This document shows positions 1-7,256 of a stretch of 64,000 bases of DNA, piece after piece. The stretch comes from DAIPKP01 sp964545875. Its GTDB lineage: Bacteria > Synergistota > Synergistia > Synergistales > Aminiphilaceae. The DNA is taken from contig CAZJHH010000003.1 in NCBI GenBank assembly GCA_964545875.1, positions 248,001-312,000 of the forward strand, read 5' to 3'. Below the pieces are notes generated by a model. It did not search any database, was not told where the DNA came from, and saw nothing but the letters and a program-made list of their open reading frames with translations. How positions within the stretch are numbered: position 1 is the first letter of the stretch; every line of letters starts with the position of its first letter. Both the position numbers and the translations under genes were made by a program.

Positions 1-408
1 CTCATCCAGATCATGGCCCTCAGCGGCGCCCGGGGGCTCATCTCTCTGGGAGTCGTCATTCTTCCCCTCTCGGTGCTCTTCGGAACCCTCTGGCTCATTC
101 TTCCCATCTCCGAGGGCATGCTTCAGTATGCGGTGGCTCCTCTTCTGGGAGTGCCTCTCATCATGCTCTTCAACATGAAGGGACTCAACCCCGTTATCTG
201 CCTCGCCGCCATGGGGGTTCTCTGGCCCCTGGGGGATTGCCTGCCTCCCACGGCGGTGGTGGGAAGAGCCACGGTGATGGAGCTGAACTATCAGGGCAAA
301 TACTACGGCGAATTCGTCCGCACCGCCCTGGTGCCTCTGCTCTTCGTGGCGGTTCTCTGTACGCTCTTTCTCGTTTACAGCAAAGAGCTCTCTTTCCTGG
401 GGGTGTAG
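1..408 (+). CDS. Integral membrane transporter, C-terminal part (gene cut by window edge)
   Basis: The reading frame is open from the first base to a TAG at 406-408, so only the C-terminal 135 residues are present. What is visible is very hydrophobic: about three to four membrane segments, with a short polar loop containing GDCLPPTAVVG before the last segment. The Pro-rich loop between hydrophobic segments resembles large secondary carriers of the ion-transporter superfamily, but I cannot name the family. It lies 3 bases upstream of a 54-residue membrane protein and then an aspartoacylase-like enzyme, so it probably imports the substrate of that enzyme. That role is inference from context only. 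Confidence 0.6.
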   Translation, partial: LIQIMALSGARGLISLGVVILPLSVLFGTLWLILPISEGMLQYAVAPLLGVPLIMLFNMKGLNPVICLAAMGVLWPLGDCLPPTAVVGRATVMELNYQGKYYGEFVRTALVPLLFVAVLCTLFLVYSKELSFLGV

Positions 409-411
409 ATT

Positions 412-576
412 ATGATGACCATCAATACGGCGATTTCCCTTCTCTATTACGGCATCAGCCTCTTCTTTCTCGCCATGGTGTTCCGTAATTTCCTTAAAAC
501 CAAGGATCCCCAGGAGGCGATACTCTACTGCCTTATTCTGATTCCCTTCGCCCTTCGGGTTTTGCGGATCAAGTAG
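412..576 (+). CDS. Small two-helix membrane protein, unknown
   Basis: This 54-residue ORF begins with ATG-ATG three bases after the stop of the transporter gene, with a G-rich stretch just upstream as a possible ribosome-binding site. It has two hydrophobic stretches (about residues 6-24 and 38-50) separated by a charged loop (FRNFLKTKDPQE), so it should be a two-pass membrane protein with a short basic tail. The next gene begins nine bases after its stop. Its tight placement suggests a small accessory subunit of the upstream carrier. I do not recognise a family. Confidence 0.5.
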   Translation: MMTINTAISLLYYGISLFFLAMVFRNFLKTKDPQEAILYCLILIPFALRVLRIK

Positions 577-585
577 GGGGCAGAC

Positions 586-1755
586 ATGAAACTATCTTTG
601 AAAAACGTTAAAATTATCGCCTTCCTCGGAGCGGCGCTCTGTGCAGCCTTCGCGGGATGGCAGTTTTACGAGCACCGGGTGTACAAGGAGCCCGTGGTGC
701 TCGGTCCTGGGGTGACGGAGGTTCGCAAGCTCAGCGACTACAGCCCTGCGGTAAAGGGTACGGTGAACGACTGCAACGTCTATATCCTGGACAGCGGCAA
801 ACCCGGAGGTACCGCCCTGCTCATCGGGGGAACGCACCCGGAAGAGCCTGCGGCGAACCTCAGTACCCTTCTTTTCGTGGAAAACGCGGTGCCCGAATCC
901 GGACGGCTTCTGGTGATCAACCGGGCCAACACCAGTGCCTCGCTCTGCACCCGCATGGGAGAAGCCTATCCCCGGTTCTATTCCGTGGAAACTCCCTGGG
1001 GAAAGCGAACCTGGCGCATGGGAGACCGCTGCGCCTCGCCCCTGCACTCCTGGCCCGATCCCGAGGTGTACATCCACTATCCCAGCGGCCAGAATTTGGC
1101 CTACATGGATATCCGCAATCTCAACCGGGCCTGGCCCGGCCGGGAAAACGGGCTTATCGTGGAACGCACCACCTACGCCATGATGGAGCTTATCCGGAAG
1201 GAAAAGGTGGATCTCGTGCTGGATTACCACGAGGCGGAGCTGGAATATCCCGTGGAAAACACCATCGTGGTGCATGAAAATGCCCAGACCGTGGGAGCCA
1301 TGACCTCCATGATGCTCACCTCCGCCACCTTCCCCGTGCCCATCGGCATGGAGTTCTCTCCCAAGATGCTCCACGGCCTTTCGCACCGGGAAATCGGAGA
1401 TCACAGTCAGGCCATGTCCCTTCTGGCGGAAGTGGCGGAGCCCATGCTGGACCGCATCCGGGGAATTACGGACGAGGAACTTCTCATGTCCGGCAAGGAC
1501 CGTTTCGTCATGAAGGCGGGGGAGCACAAGCTGCTCTACGCTCCCATGGATGAAAAGGGCTGGCCCATCGAAATCCGGGTGGGACGGCACGTCACCACCT
1601 TTATGACCATGCTCCAGGTGCTGGCCCAGATGGATCCCTCCAAGGCGATTGTTTTGAAGGATGTTCCGGATTACAATAGCATGGTGGAAAAGGGAATCGG
1701 CTCCTATTTCCGAAACCCCGGAGAGGCTCCGGAGAACAGAATCTATTACGACTAG
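586..1755 (+). CDS. Succinylglutamate desuccinylase/aspartoacylase-family metallohydrolase (M14-like)
   Basis: 389 residues. The N-terminus has one hydrophobic segment (about residues 9-25) and could be a signal anchor, so the catalytic part is probably outside the cytoplasmic membrane. Zinc-binding residues typical of the AstE/AspA branch of M14 carboxypeptidases are visible: H84 and E87 in GGTHPEE, and H215 in DYHEAE; RNLNRAWPG (about 177-185) matches the conserved substrate-binding Arg/Asn motif. Members of this family remove N-acyl groups from amino acids or cleave related amides. The exact substrate is not evident. It follows a transporter and a small membrane protein with almost no spacing, suggesting one operon for uptake and hydrolysis of an acylated amino acid. 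The start at 586 is preceded by a G-rich Shine-Dalgarno (SD) sequence. Confidence 0.8.
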   Translation: MKLSLKNVKIIAFLGAALCAAFAGWQFYEHRVYKEPVVLGPGVTEVRKLSDYSPAVKGTVNDCNVYILDSGKPGGTALLIGGTHPEEPAANLSTLLFVENAVPESGRLLVINRANTSASLCTRMGEAYPRFYSVETPWGKRTWRMGDRCASPLHSWPDPEVYIHYPSGQNLAYMDIRNLNRAWPGRENGLIVERTTYAMMELIRKEKVDLVLDYHEAELEYPVENTIVVHENAQTVGAMTSMMLTSATFPVPIGMEFSPKMLHGLSHREIGDHSQAMSLLAEVAEPMLDRIRGITDEELLMSGKDRFVMKAGEHKLLYAPMDEKGWPIEIRVGRHVTTFMTMLQVLAQMDPSKAIVLKDVPDYNSMVEKGIGSYFRNPGEAPENRIYYD

Positions 1756-1802
1756 CTCCCGGCGGCCTTTTCCCTGGGATTCTGCTGCAATGATTATGCA
1801 TG

Positions 1803-1829
1803 GAAAGGCCGGAGCACATCCGGCCTTTC
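1803..1829 (+). terminator. Hairpin terminator-like element
   Basis: An 11-bp perfect stem (GAAAGGCCGGA / TCCGGCCTTTC) with a 5-base loop lies 48 bases after the stop of the M14-like gene. The T-tract is short (TTTC), so termination may be partial. Confidence 0.5.
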
Positions 1830-1863
1830 GTATACCTTCATGTTATGGAGAGGAGGAGTTGCC

Positions 1864-2850
1864 ATGAGTGCTTCCGTTCGGGGAATGGATCTGCTGCTGC
1901 TTTTTACGGAGGAATATCCCTGCTGGAATGAATTCACGGCGGAACGTGCGGGGGAAAACCCCGAGGATCTCGCCTACCTGGAAGAATCGGGGCTGCTGAT
2001 TTCCAAAGAGGGCATCTACCAGCTTACCGAGGCGGGAAGACAGCGCTTCCGGGAGGAGGCCGCCGCATCCTGGTACGAGGCGGAGCCTGCGGGAATTCCG
2101 GAGAATCCGAAACGGGCTCTGCGGCGTAATCGGCTGGTGCGCCTTCTGGATCGGGCCTTTCTCGGCCGGTGGGGGCTCAAAAAGGCTCTCCCCGGGACAA
2201 AACTTCCTCTCGTGGCGGACCTTGCGGAAGAGGAGATCGTGATTCCAGGAGAAAAAACGCTGTCATGGACCTTTCGGGAGCATCCTTTCATAGAGGCCTT
2301 TGTGGAAAAATATCCTCCCGGAAGGGTGGATACCCTTCCCCGGGATATGGAGGAATTTACGCAGTGGCGAAACTCCCAGGGGCAGCGGGAAGGAACGTGG
2401 GAGCTGGATCTTCTCATGCTCCATTACTGCGACTTTACGGAATACATGAGCTATCCCGCTCCGAAAAACGATATGCTGGGGCTCTTCTGTGCGGATCGCC
2501 TCTTCTGTGCCTTTCTCCCCGAAGGGGAGGAAAAAGAGGGATACCTGCTGAAAACTCTCGGAAAGTGGTATCTCTTCATGCTCGGCCAGCGGCGGCTCTA
2601 CATGCCCTACTCCTACGACGTGGATCCCGAGGAGCAGAACTCCGTAAGCTGGTTCTTCTGGGTGGCCCGGACGGAGGAAGAAGCCCGGAAAGCCGTTCAG
2701 ATCCTGAAGAGTTCCGGGGATATACTTGCGGAACCCGGTATGCCCTGCGACATCTGGATTATCAGCGAAGAGGCCCTGGAGCGGCAGCCCCGGCAGCAGG
2801 AAAGTTTCTGGGATCTCTTCGCGGAAATCGCCCATCCCGTGTCACGGTAA
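1864..2850 (+). CDS. Hypothetical protein, 328 residues
   Basis: The start at 1864 is chosen because GGAGAGGAGG lies just upstream with good spacing; an upstream in-frame ATG at 1840 has no such site. The N-terminal 60 residues (LAYLEESGLLISKEGIYQLTEAG) look like a winged-helix fold in which a helix is followed by a beta-wing; this is inference. The rest is acidic and rich in aromatic residues, with no signal peptide or membrane segment, so it should be cytoplasmic. It stands alone between two hairpins. I do not recognise a family or function. Confidence 0.7.
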   Translation: MSASVRGMDLLLLFTEEYPCWNEFTAERAGENPEDLAYLEESGLLISKEGIYQLTEAGRQRFREEAAASWYEAEPAGIPENPKRALRRNRLVRLLDRAFLGRWGLKKALPGTKLPLVADLAEEEIVIPGEKTLSWTFREHPFIEAFVEKYPPGRVDTLPRDMEEFTQWRNSQGQREGTWELDLLMLHYCDFTEYMSYPAPKNDMLGLFCADRLFCAFLPEGEEKEGYLLKTLGKWYLFMLGQRRLYMPYSYDVDPEEQNSVSWFFWVARTEEEARKAVQILKSSGDILAEPGMPCDIWIISEEALERQPRQQESFWDLFAEIAHPVSR

Positions 2851-2854
2851 AATC

Positions 2855-2886
2855 AAAGGCCGAAAGAAAATTTTTCGGCCTTTTTA
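2855..2886 (+). terminator. Intrinsic terminator
   Basis: Stem AAAGGCCGAAA / TTTCGGCCTTT followed by a T-run, 4 bases after the stop of the 1864-2850 gene. A classic Rho-independent terminator. Confidence 0.85.
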
Positions 2887-3027
2887 TGTTTAACGTTATT
2901 TTTTGGAGTCTCCGGAAGAACACTCGTCCAAATATTTCTGTATTTTTTCCCCTAACCCTATCAGCTCGATCTGGAGCGTAGTGATCGTCGCCAGGGTTAT
3001 GCCTTCCCGGGAGCTGTCTCTGACGAG

Positions 3028-3444
3028 TTAACGCCGGGCTTCTTCCATGCCGAGCTGCTCTTTGATGGCGTGCTGAAGCAGGGCGGAGTAATTCAGTTTT
3101 GCATGATCCGCCTGGCTTTTTAGCCAGAAGGGAATGGTGGTGGTTACCTTGGCAGCCCGGTTCTCTCTGGCATGACGGAAGGGAGGCATAAAGATATCTA
3201 CCGAAACGACATATTCGTTCTCCTGAAGGTTTTTGGTAACGCTCTGGTGAGAGGACGGCTCGGGGATGGATTCTCCTTCTTTTTCGCTATCCCACAGGTA
3301 CAGCGCAAGGGCCTCTCTGGCACATCTGATCGCCTGAGCTTCCGTATTCGCACAGGTAACGCAGCCGGGGAGATCGGGGAATTCCACGGCGTACCCGTCT
3401 TCATCGTGAGTAAAAATGGCGGGGAAAATATAGGTGTCCTGCAT
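3028..3444 (-). CDS. hicB: HicB-family antitoxin
   Basis: 138 residues starting at the ATG at 3444, which has GGGAGGTG seven bases upstream. The N-terminal half shows the partial RNase H-like HicB fold (YIFPAIF, EDGYAVEFPDLPGC, ALALYL), and the C-terminal part (KVTTTIPFWLKSQADH onward) looks like a ribbon-helix-helix or similar DNA-binding segment. It should bind and neutralise the HicA mRNA interferase and repress its own operon. It is downstream of hicA in the toxin-first order usual for hicAB. Confidence 0.88.
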   Translation of the reverse strand: MQDTYIFPAIFTHDEDGYAVEFPDLPGCVTCANTEAQAIRCAREALALYLWDSEKEGESIPEPSSHQSVTKNLQENEYVVSVDIFMPPFRHARENRAAKVTTTIPFWLKSQADHAKLNYSALLQHAIKEQLGMEEARR

Positions 3445-3475
3445 AAAGCGCACCTCCCTGTAAAGTGTTGTGGGG

Positions 3476-3640
3476 CTACTTGAGCCCCGCTTGCTTCAAA
3501 ATACTTGAGGCTGTTTTCGGATGGACATCTTTTCTCGGATGAGGAACGGTAACCTTTCCTTTCTTCGTAGGGTGCCTGAATTGGTGGTGGTCCCCCTCGA
3601 CGTTTACGAGGTTCCAGCCGTCCCGTCGAAGTATTTTCAT
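3476..3640 (-). CDS. hicA: HicA-family toxin (mRNA interferase), start codon uncertain
   Basis: The first in-frame ATG (3640) gives 54 residues with the HicA double-stranded-RNA-binding-like fold: DGWNLV, then the catalytic-His region GDHHQFRHP, VTVPHP and the C-terminal SILKQAGLK. Homologous reading continues upstream of this ATG (RYSSKDL), where relatives usually begin with Met-Tyr-Ser-Ser; here that codon is AGA, and an in-frame TAG lies 12 codons before the ATG. Translation either starts at 3640 without the first helix or uses an ATT at about 3673-3675. It ends 31 bases before hicB. The product would cleave mRNA when free of HicB. Confidence 0.75.
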   Translation of the reverse strand: MKILRRDGWNLVNVEGDHHQFRHPTKKGKVTVPHPRKDVHPKTASSILKQAGLK

Positions 3641-3709
3641 GAGGTCTTTGGAGCTGTATCTTTTTCGGATAATCTAAAGATAATCTCCACCCCCGATCCT
3701 GATGGCCCC

Positions 3710-3738
3710 ATCGTAGCACGTGTATATGCACGTATCAA
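3710..3738 (-). promoter_or_regulatory. hicAB promoter with palindromic operator
   Basis: On the minus strand, TTGATA (3738-3733) and TACGAT (3715-3710) are 17 bases apart. The spacer contains an inverted repeat, ACGTG and CACGT arms around TATATG on the plus strand, a suitable site for HicB autorepression. A purine-rich GGGGGTGGAG follows as a possible ribosome-binding site. Confidence 0.6.
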
Positions 3739-3784
3739 AGGTGGTTTTGTAAAGTGTACCCGGAATGCATCCAAAAGGAAAGCA

Positions 3785-3823
3785 AAAGAGATGCCCCGAG
3801 GCCGATGGGCAGGCCCGGGGGCG
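3785..3823 (-). terminator. Probable terminator of the grd operon
   Basis: On the minus strand, GCCCCCGGGCC and GGCCTCGGGGC form an 11-pair stem with one mismatch, followed by ATCTCTTTT. It lies 44 bases past the stop of grdX. Confidence 0.5.
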
Positions 3824-3866
3824 TTTTCGGAAGCTCAATGGGGTTTTTGGGCGGGGGCTCAAGCCT

Positions 3867-4238
3867 TCAGGCTCCCCGCTTCTCCTGGGGGAGCTGTTCC
3901 ACCTCCCCATGGATGAACTCGTAATCCATAAAGGCCAGATCCTCCCGGGCGGTTTCCACCCTGTCCAGGGGAATCGCTCGGGCAAAGAGATCCTTCGCTC
4001 GGGTGAGCATCATAAGACTTGGGGTATGTACCCCCTCCCCCGAGGGGTCTTCCAGAAGAAGGCTTCGGTAGGGGCTGCCGCAGAGCCGCTGGTTTGCCGG
4101 AAGAGGGTGGGTGTAGAGGGTGTATCCCCGGAGAATCAGATCTTCCGCCCGGTTGAATACTTCCAGGGGGGAGCCTTCGAGATATTCCGCGAAGCCGTAC
4201 CGTTCGTGCACCTTGGGATTGTTCGTAAGAAGAAGCAT
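3867..4238 (-). CDS. grdX: GrdX-family protein
   Basis: 123 residues, recognised as GrdX by the N-terminal LLLTNNPKV and the central LYTHPLPANQR and SPYRSLLLE segments. GrdX is found in glycine/sarcosine/betaine reductase clusters; its biochemical role is not established. No membrane segment or cofactor motif is visible. The start has CCGGAGGTGACGG just upstream. It is the last gene of the minus-strand grdE-grdB-grdX group and is separated from grdB by 98 bases that hold a strong hairpin. Confidence 0.85.
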   Translation of the reverse strand: MLLLTNNPKVHERYGFAEYLEGSPLEVFNRAEDLILRGYTLYTHPLPANQRLCGSPYRSLLLEDPSGEGVHTPSLMMLTRAKDLFARAIPLDRVETAREDLAFMDYEFIHGEVEQLPQEKRGA

Positions 4239-4271
4239 GCTGTTCCGTCACCTCCGGCTTTGAAAAGGAGT

Positions 4272-4299
4272 GGGGCGAAGGAAGCACTTCCTTCGCCCC
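4272..4299 (-). terminator. Intercistronic hairpin between grdB and grdX
   Basis: A perfect 12-bp stem, GGGGCGAAGGAA with TTCCTTCGCCCC, and a 4-base loop. On the minus strand it is followed by ACTCCTTTTC, so it may partly terminate transcription or stabilise the 3' end of the upstream message and lower grdX expression. Confidence 0.5.
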
Positions 4300-4336
4300 G
4301 GCAGGTGTGGTTGGAAAGAAAGGAGTTTTTCAGGGG

Positions 4337-5647
4337 CTATTCCGTAAAGACGGTTTGTTCCGAAATTTCCGTGGTAAGAGCCTTGAAGGCCCGTTCCAGA
4401 AGCTCCCGGCGGACTTTCTTGTCCTCCTCGGGGCCCTTGGCGGGATCTCCCGTGGGGTGGGGAATGGCCACTCCCGGAACGATCCGGTTTGCTCCCACGG
4501 TGAGCATGATGGGAACGATGGTGGCGATTTCGACCACCGGAATGCCCGCAACCCGTTCGATTTCCCGTACCATCGATGCGCCGCATCGAGTGCAGGTTCC
4601 TCAGGTGGCGGTGAGGATCGCCGCATCCACCCCGGCTTCCTTCAGTTGTTCCCCGATTTCCCGGCCGAAGCGCTCCGCATGGGCCACGGCGGTTCCCGTT
4701 CCGGTGGTGCAGAAGACCTTGGAGTAGAGCTTGCCGTAGACTCCCTCTTTCTCCATTTCCCGCATCACGTCCAGGGGGAGCACCACGTCGGGGTCTTCGT
4801 TCGCCCAGACCCGGTCGTATCCTCCATGAATGGATTCGTAGTTCGAGGCGTTCAGATCTTCCAGCTCGCCGATGTCGTATACTCCGTAGCTTTCCGCCGA
4901 GGATACCCGGATCTTGTCGGGATTTCCGAAGGGGACGATGCCTCCGGAGGTGCAGAGGGCGATGGTGGCCTTGGTAAGATCTTTTACCGGAGGAGCCGGA
5001 GGAATCTTGTTGAACACGGGCATTTCGTACTCCGTGGCAAAGGGTTCTCCCGCGATTTTCTGAAGCAGCATCCGGATTCCCCGAACCGCTCCGTTTTCCG
5101 CATGGAAGAAGTTTTTCCGGATGCCCCGGGAGAAGTAGCTTTCCTCTTCCGCAGTGCCCAGGGCTTCTTTTTTGAGGAGTTTCAGACCGAAGGCCGCCAT
5201 GAGAGGCAGGCTTGTGCGCATTCCCCGGGCGCTGTCCGCGGCCTTGAGGATGTAGCACTTTTCCCGGTACATCTCCACGCCGGGGTTCTCTTCGAACATT
5301 CCCGTAATTCCGGGAATGCCGAGCTCTTGGGTCACCCCTGCGGCGATGTCTCCGCAGGCCACGCCGTAACGTCCCGCGTTGAAGGCGGGCCCCGCTATCA
5401 CGAGGTCGGGCTTCGCTTTTTTGATGAGCTCCAGGCAGGTTTTCCGAGCCTCTTCCAGGTGCTCGCCGTAGTAGCTGTCACCGCAAACGATGGTGCCCAC
5501 TACGGTGGCTTCTTCTCCCAGAAGCTGATCCAGCTGGGCCGCGGGGCCCACCGCTTCGGGTCGGAACTCCGGGGGAACGTGGGCGGTATCCTCGCCTCCC
5601 ATGCCGGCAAAAAACTGGTTGATGTAACACACTACCCGATATGCCAT
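4337..5647 (-). CDS. grdB: Glycine/sarcosine/betaine reductase component B, selenoprotein subunit (GrdB/F/H type)
   Basis: 436 residues if the UGA at 4603-4601 is read as selenocysteine (residue 349). The frame continues after it with GTCTRCGASM and runs to a TAG at 4337, exactly as in GrdB, whose catalytic Sec sits in this UxxCxxC context. A 7-bp hairpin 12 bases after the UGA could serve as the SECIS element. GrdB removes ammonia or an amine from its substrate and passes a carboxymethyl group to the selenium of GrdA. The N-terminus (VVCYINQFFAGMGGE) is typical of the family. It begins 16 bases after grdE. Substrate (glycine, sarcosine, betaine or other) cannot be decided from sequence, so the symbol is for the family. 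Confidence 0.93.
4573..4589 (-). promoter_or_regulatory. Putative bacterial SECIS hairpin in grdB
   Basis: On the minus strand, 12 bases after the UGA codon, TCGATGC and GCATCGA pair perfectly around a GGC loop. Bacterial selenocysteine insertion elements lie just 3' of the UGA inside the coding region and are bound by SelB; position and a G in the loop fit. Confidence 0.6.
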
Positions 5648-5663
5648 AATGCTGCCTCCTCCC

Positions 5664-6953
5664 CTAGATCCATCTGCAGCCGATGCGGCTGAATCCCAGC
5701 TCGTTGGTGGAGCCGATCACCGATTGCAATTCCACGTACATGGAACCGTCCTTCCGAAGACTTTCGTCGGCCCCTCCCGAAAGATGGGCGATGGCTTCGG
5801 GATGTCCCAGCACCCGCTCCATGGGAGGAACCTCGATCATCTCGTTCACGTTTCCCGTGGAGATGAAGGCGGTCATTTCGGGAGTGGCGTCCGCCAGGCC
5901 CTGGCTCTTGCCGTCGGTTCCCGCGGCTTCGTCGGAGATCACCACCGTGGGAATCCCCAGGTCTTCCAGCTTTTTGGCGTTCATGCAGAGATCCGTATCG
6001 GGATTGCCGTAGCCCTCTTCGGAAACCACCGCTCCCCGGGCTCCCAGCTGGGCGGCGAGTTTGGCGTTGTACCAGGTGGCCCGCTCCTTCCCCGCCAGGG
6101 TGGTGGATTCGGGGGTCACGATGACCCCGAGGAAGTTGAGGTCCACCCCGTGCCGTCGGTAGAGTTCCGCCACCACGGGGTTGTTCACGTGGTGCCAGGT
6201 GGTATTTTTATCGCAGGCGGAGACGCAGTTTCCCGAAATAAGGGCGCCGTCCATAATTTCGTTGGGATGCACCAGGGCGGGAAGGGTCTGCTTTACGTCC
6301 GCTCCGTAGAGGTAGGTGTCATGGAGCAGCCCCTGGGTGATGCACATGAATATGTAGACGATTCCCGGAAGCTCCGGATGCGCCTTCTGAACCTCCCCCA
6401 CCGAGGGAAGGTCGAAAACCTCCACCTTCTCCGCCGGGGTATCCTTGCACTCCCGGGCCAGGTGCAGAGCAAGCTTCAGCCCCGCCTCCCGAAGCGCCGC
6501 CTCGTACTCGTGCTGGTCCAGTCCCTCCCGGGGCTCCACCATAAGAACCACGTTCTGGGTCTCCGAAAAGGGGGTATACGCCGCTCCGGGACCGGACATA
6601 TCCACGAATCCCTCCTGAAAGGCCACGATGGAACCGCAGGTAAGCACCGCCGCACCTTCGAGAACCAGGGTCTTTCCCTCTCCCACCGTGCGGGGAGCAT
6701 GACCGAGAACGCCGGGAAATACTTCCCCCGGCCCTTCCAGTTTACAGCGGGGCTCCACCGCATCCTTCACGGGAATAATGCGTACGGATTCTCCCGGTCT
6801 CGCCAGCTCAAGAGAAGCCGAGGCAAAACGGGAATCTCCGGAAACCACGGCGAGAGCCTTCTCCCGATCTATTACCAGGGTGCGGTCCTTCACATGGGTG
6901 CGCTCTCCCCAGCAGACGTTTTCGATGGGGAGTTTGTGCAGTTCCAGGCGCAT
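5664..6953 (-). CDS. grdE: Glycine/sarcosine/betaine reductase component B, proprotein for alpha and beta subunits (GrdE/G/I type)
   Basis: 429 residues, the usual length for GrdE. The protein is known to be cleaved before a conserved Cys to give two subunits, with a pyruvoyl/carbonyl group at the new N-terminus; the matching site here is C243 in SGNCVSACDKNTTWHH. Substrate binding is thought to involve a Schiff base on this group. It is the first gene of the minus-strand grdE-grdB-grdX operon and is divergent from a CdaR-type regulator. No gene for components A (GrdA) or C (GrdC/D) is in the window, so this is a free-standing component B that must draw on subunits encoded elsewhere. Confidence 0.92.
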   Translation of the reverse strand: MRLELHKLPIENVCWGERTHVKDRTLVIDREKALAVVSGDSRFASASLELARPGESVRIIPVKDAVEPRCKLEGPGEVFPGVLGHAPRTVGEGKTLVLEGAAVLTCGSIVAFQEGFVDMSGPGAAYTPFSETQNVVLMVEPREGLDQHEYEAALREAGLKLALHLARECKDTPAEKVEVFDLPSVGEVQKAHPELPGIVYIFMCITQGLLHDTYLYGADVKQTLPALVHPNEIMDGALISGNCVSACDKNTTWHHVNNPVVAELYRRHGVDLNFLGVIVTPESTTLAGKERATWYNAKLAAQLGARGAVVSEEGYGNPDTDLCMNAKKLEDLGIPTVVISDEAAGTDGKSQGLADATPEMTAFISTGNVNEMIEVPPMERVLGHPEAIAHLSGGADESLRKDGSMYVELQSVIGSTNELGFSRIGCRWI

Positions 6954-7256
6954 GGGATATCACCTTCCTTAGAAAGTATGAACTATGGGGTGCTTTTGAA
7001 GACCGAGAGCTGCATCGCTGCGGCATATTCCGGAGTGACGTAAGTCATGGCGTTGGTGCGGCGAAAGGTATATGGCGTGTGCTTCTGCGGTATGTCGAGA
7101 GTATGTTGAAGGAGAGTCGAAAAATTTTCCGCAGCCCCCTGTCTGATTCCAAGTATAGAGGCGGGGAAAGAGAAAAGCACTGTGCAGCAAAACAGGAATT
7201 GCCGGGTATAATGGGGACTATATTAGGCAGTTGCATAGAGGAGAGGGGATGCGGTT
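6954..7256. promoter_or_regulatory. Divergent control region between the grd operon and the CdaR-type regulator
   Basis: About 300 bases without a convincing gene. A TATAAT at 7207-7212 is placed for the regulator gene but lacks a good -35. I found no convincing -10/-35 pair for grdE. A 21-codon ATG ORF (7048-6983, minus strand) lies upstream of grdE; it has no clear ribosome-binding site. Confidence 0.4.

Noticed and set aside
4601..5647. grdB as a truncated or frameshifted gene ending at the UGA
   Set aside because: The frame after the UGA carries the conserved C-terminal GrdB sequence to a TAG at 4337, and the family is known to contain selenocysteine there.
3765..5692. Plus-strand ORFs over the grd genes
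   Set aside because: They run opposite well-recognised grdX and grdB and have no family features.
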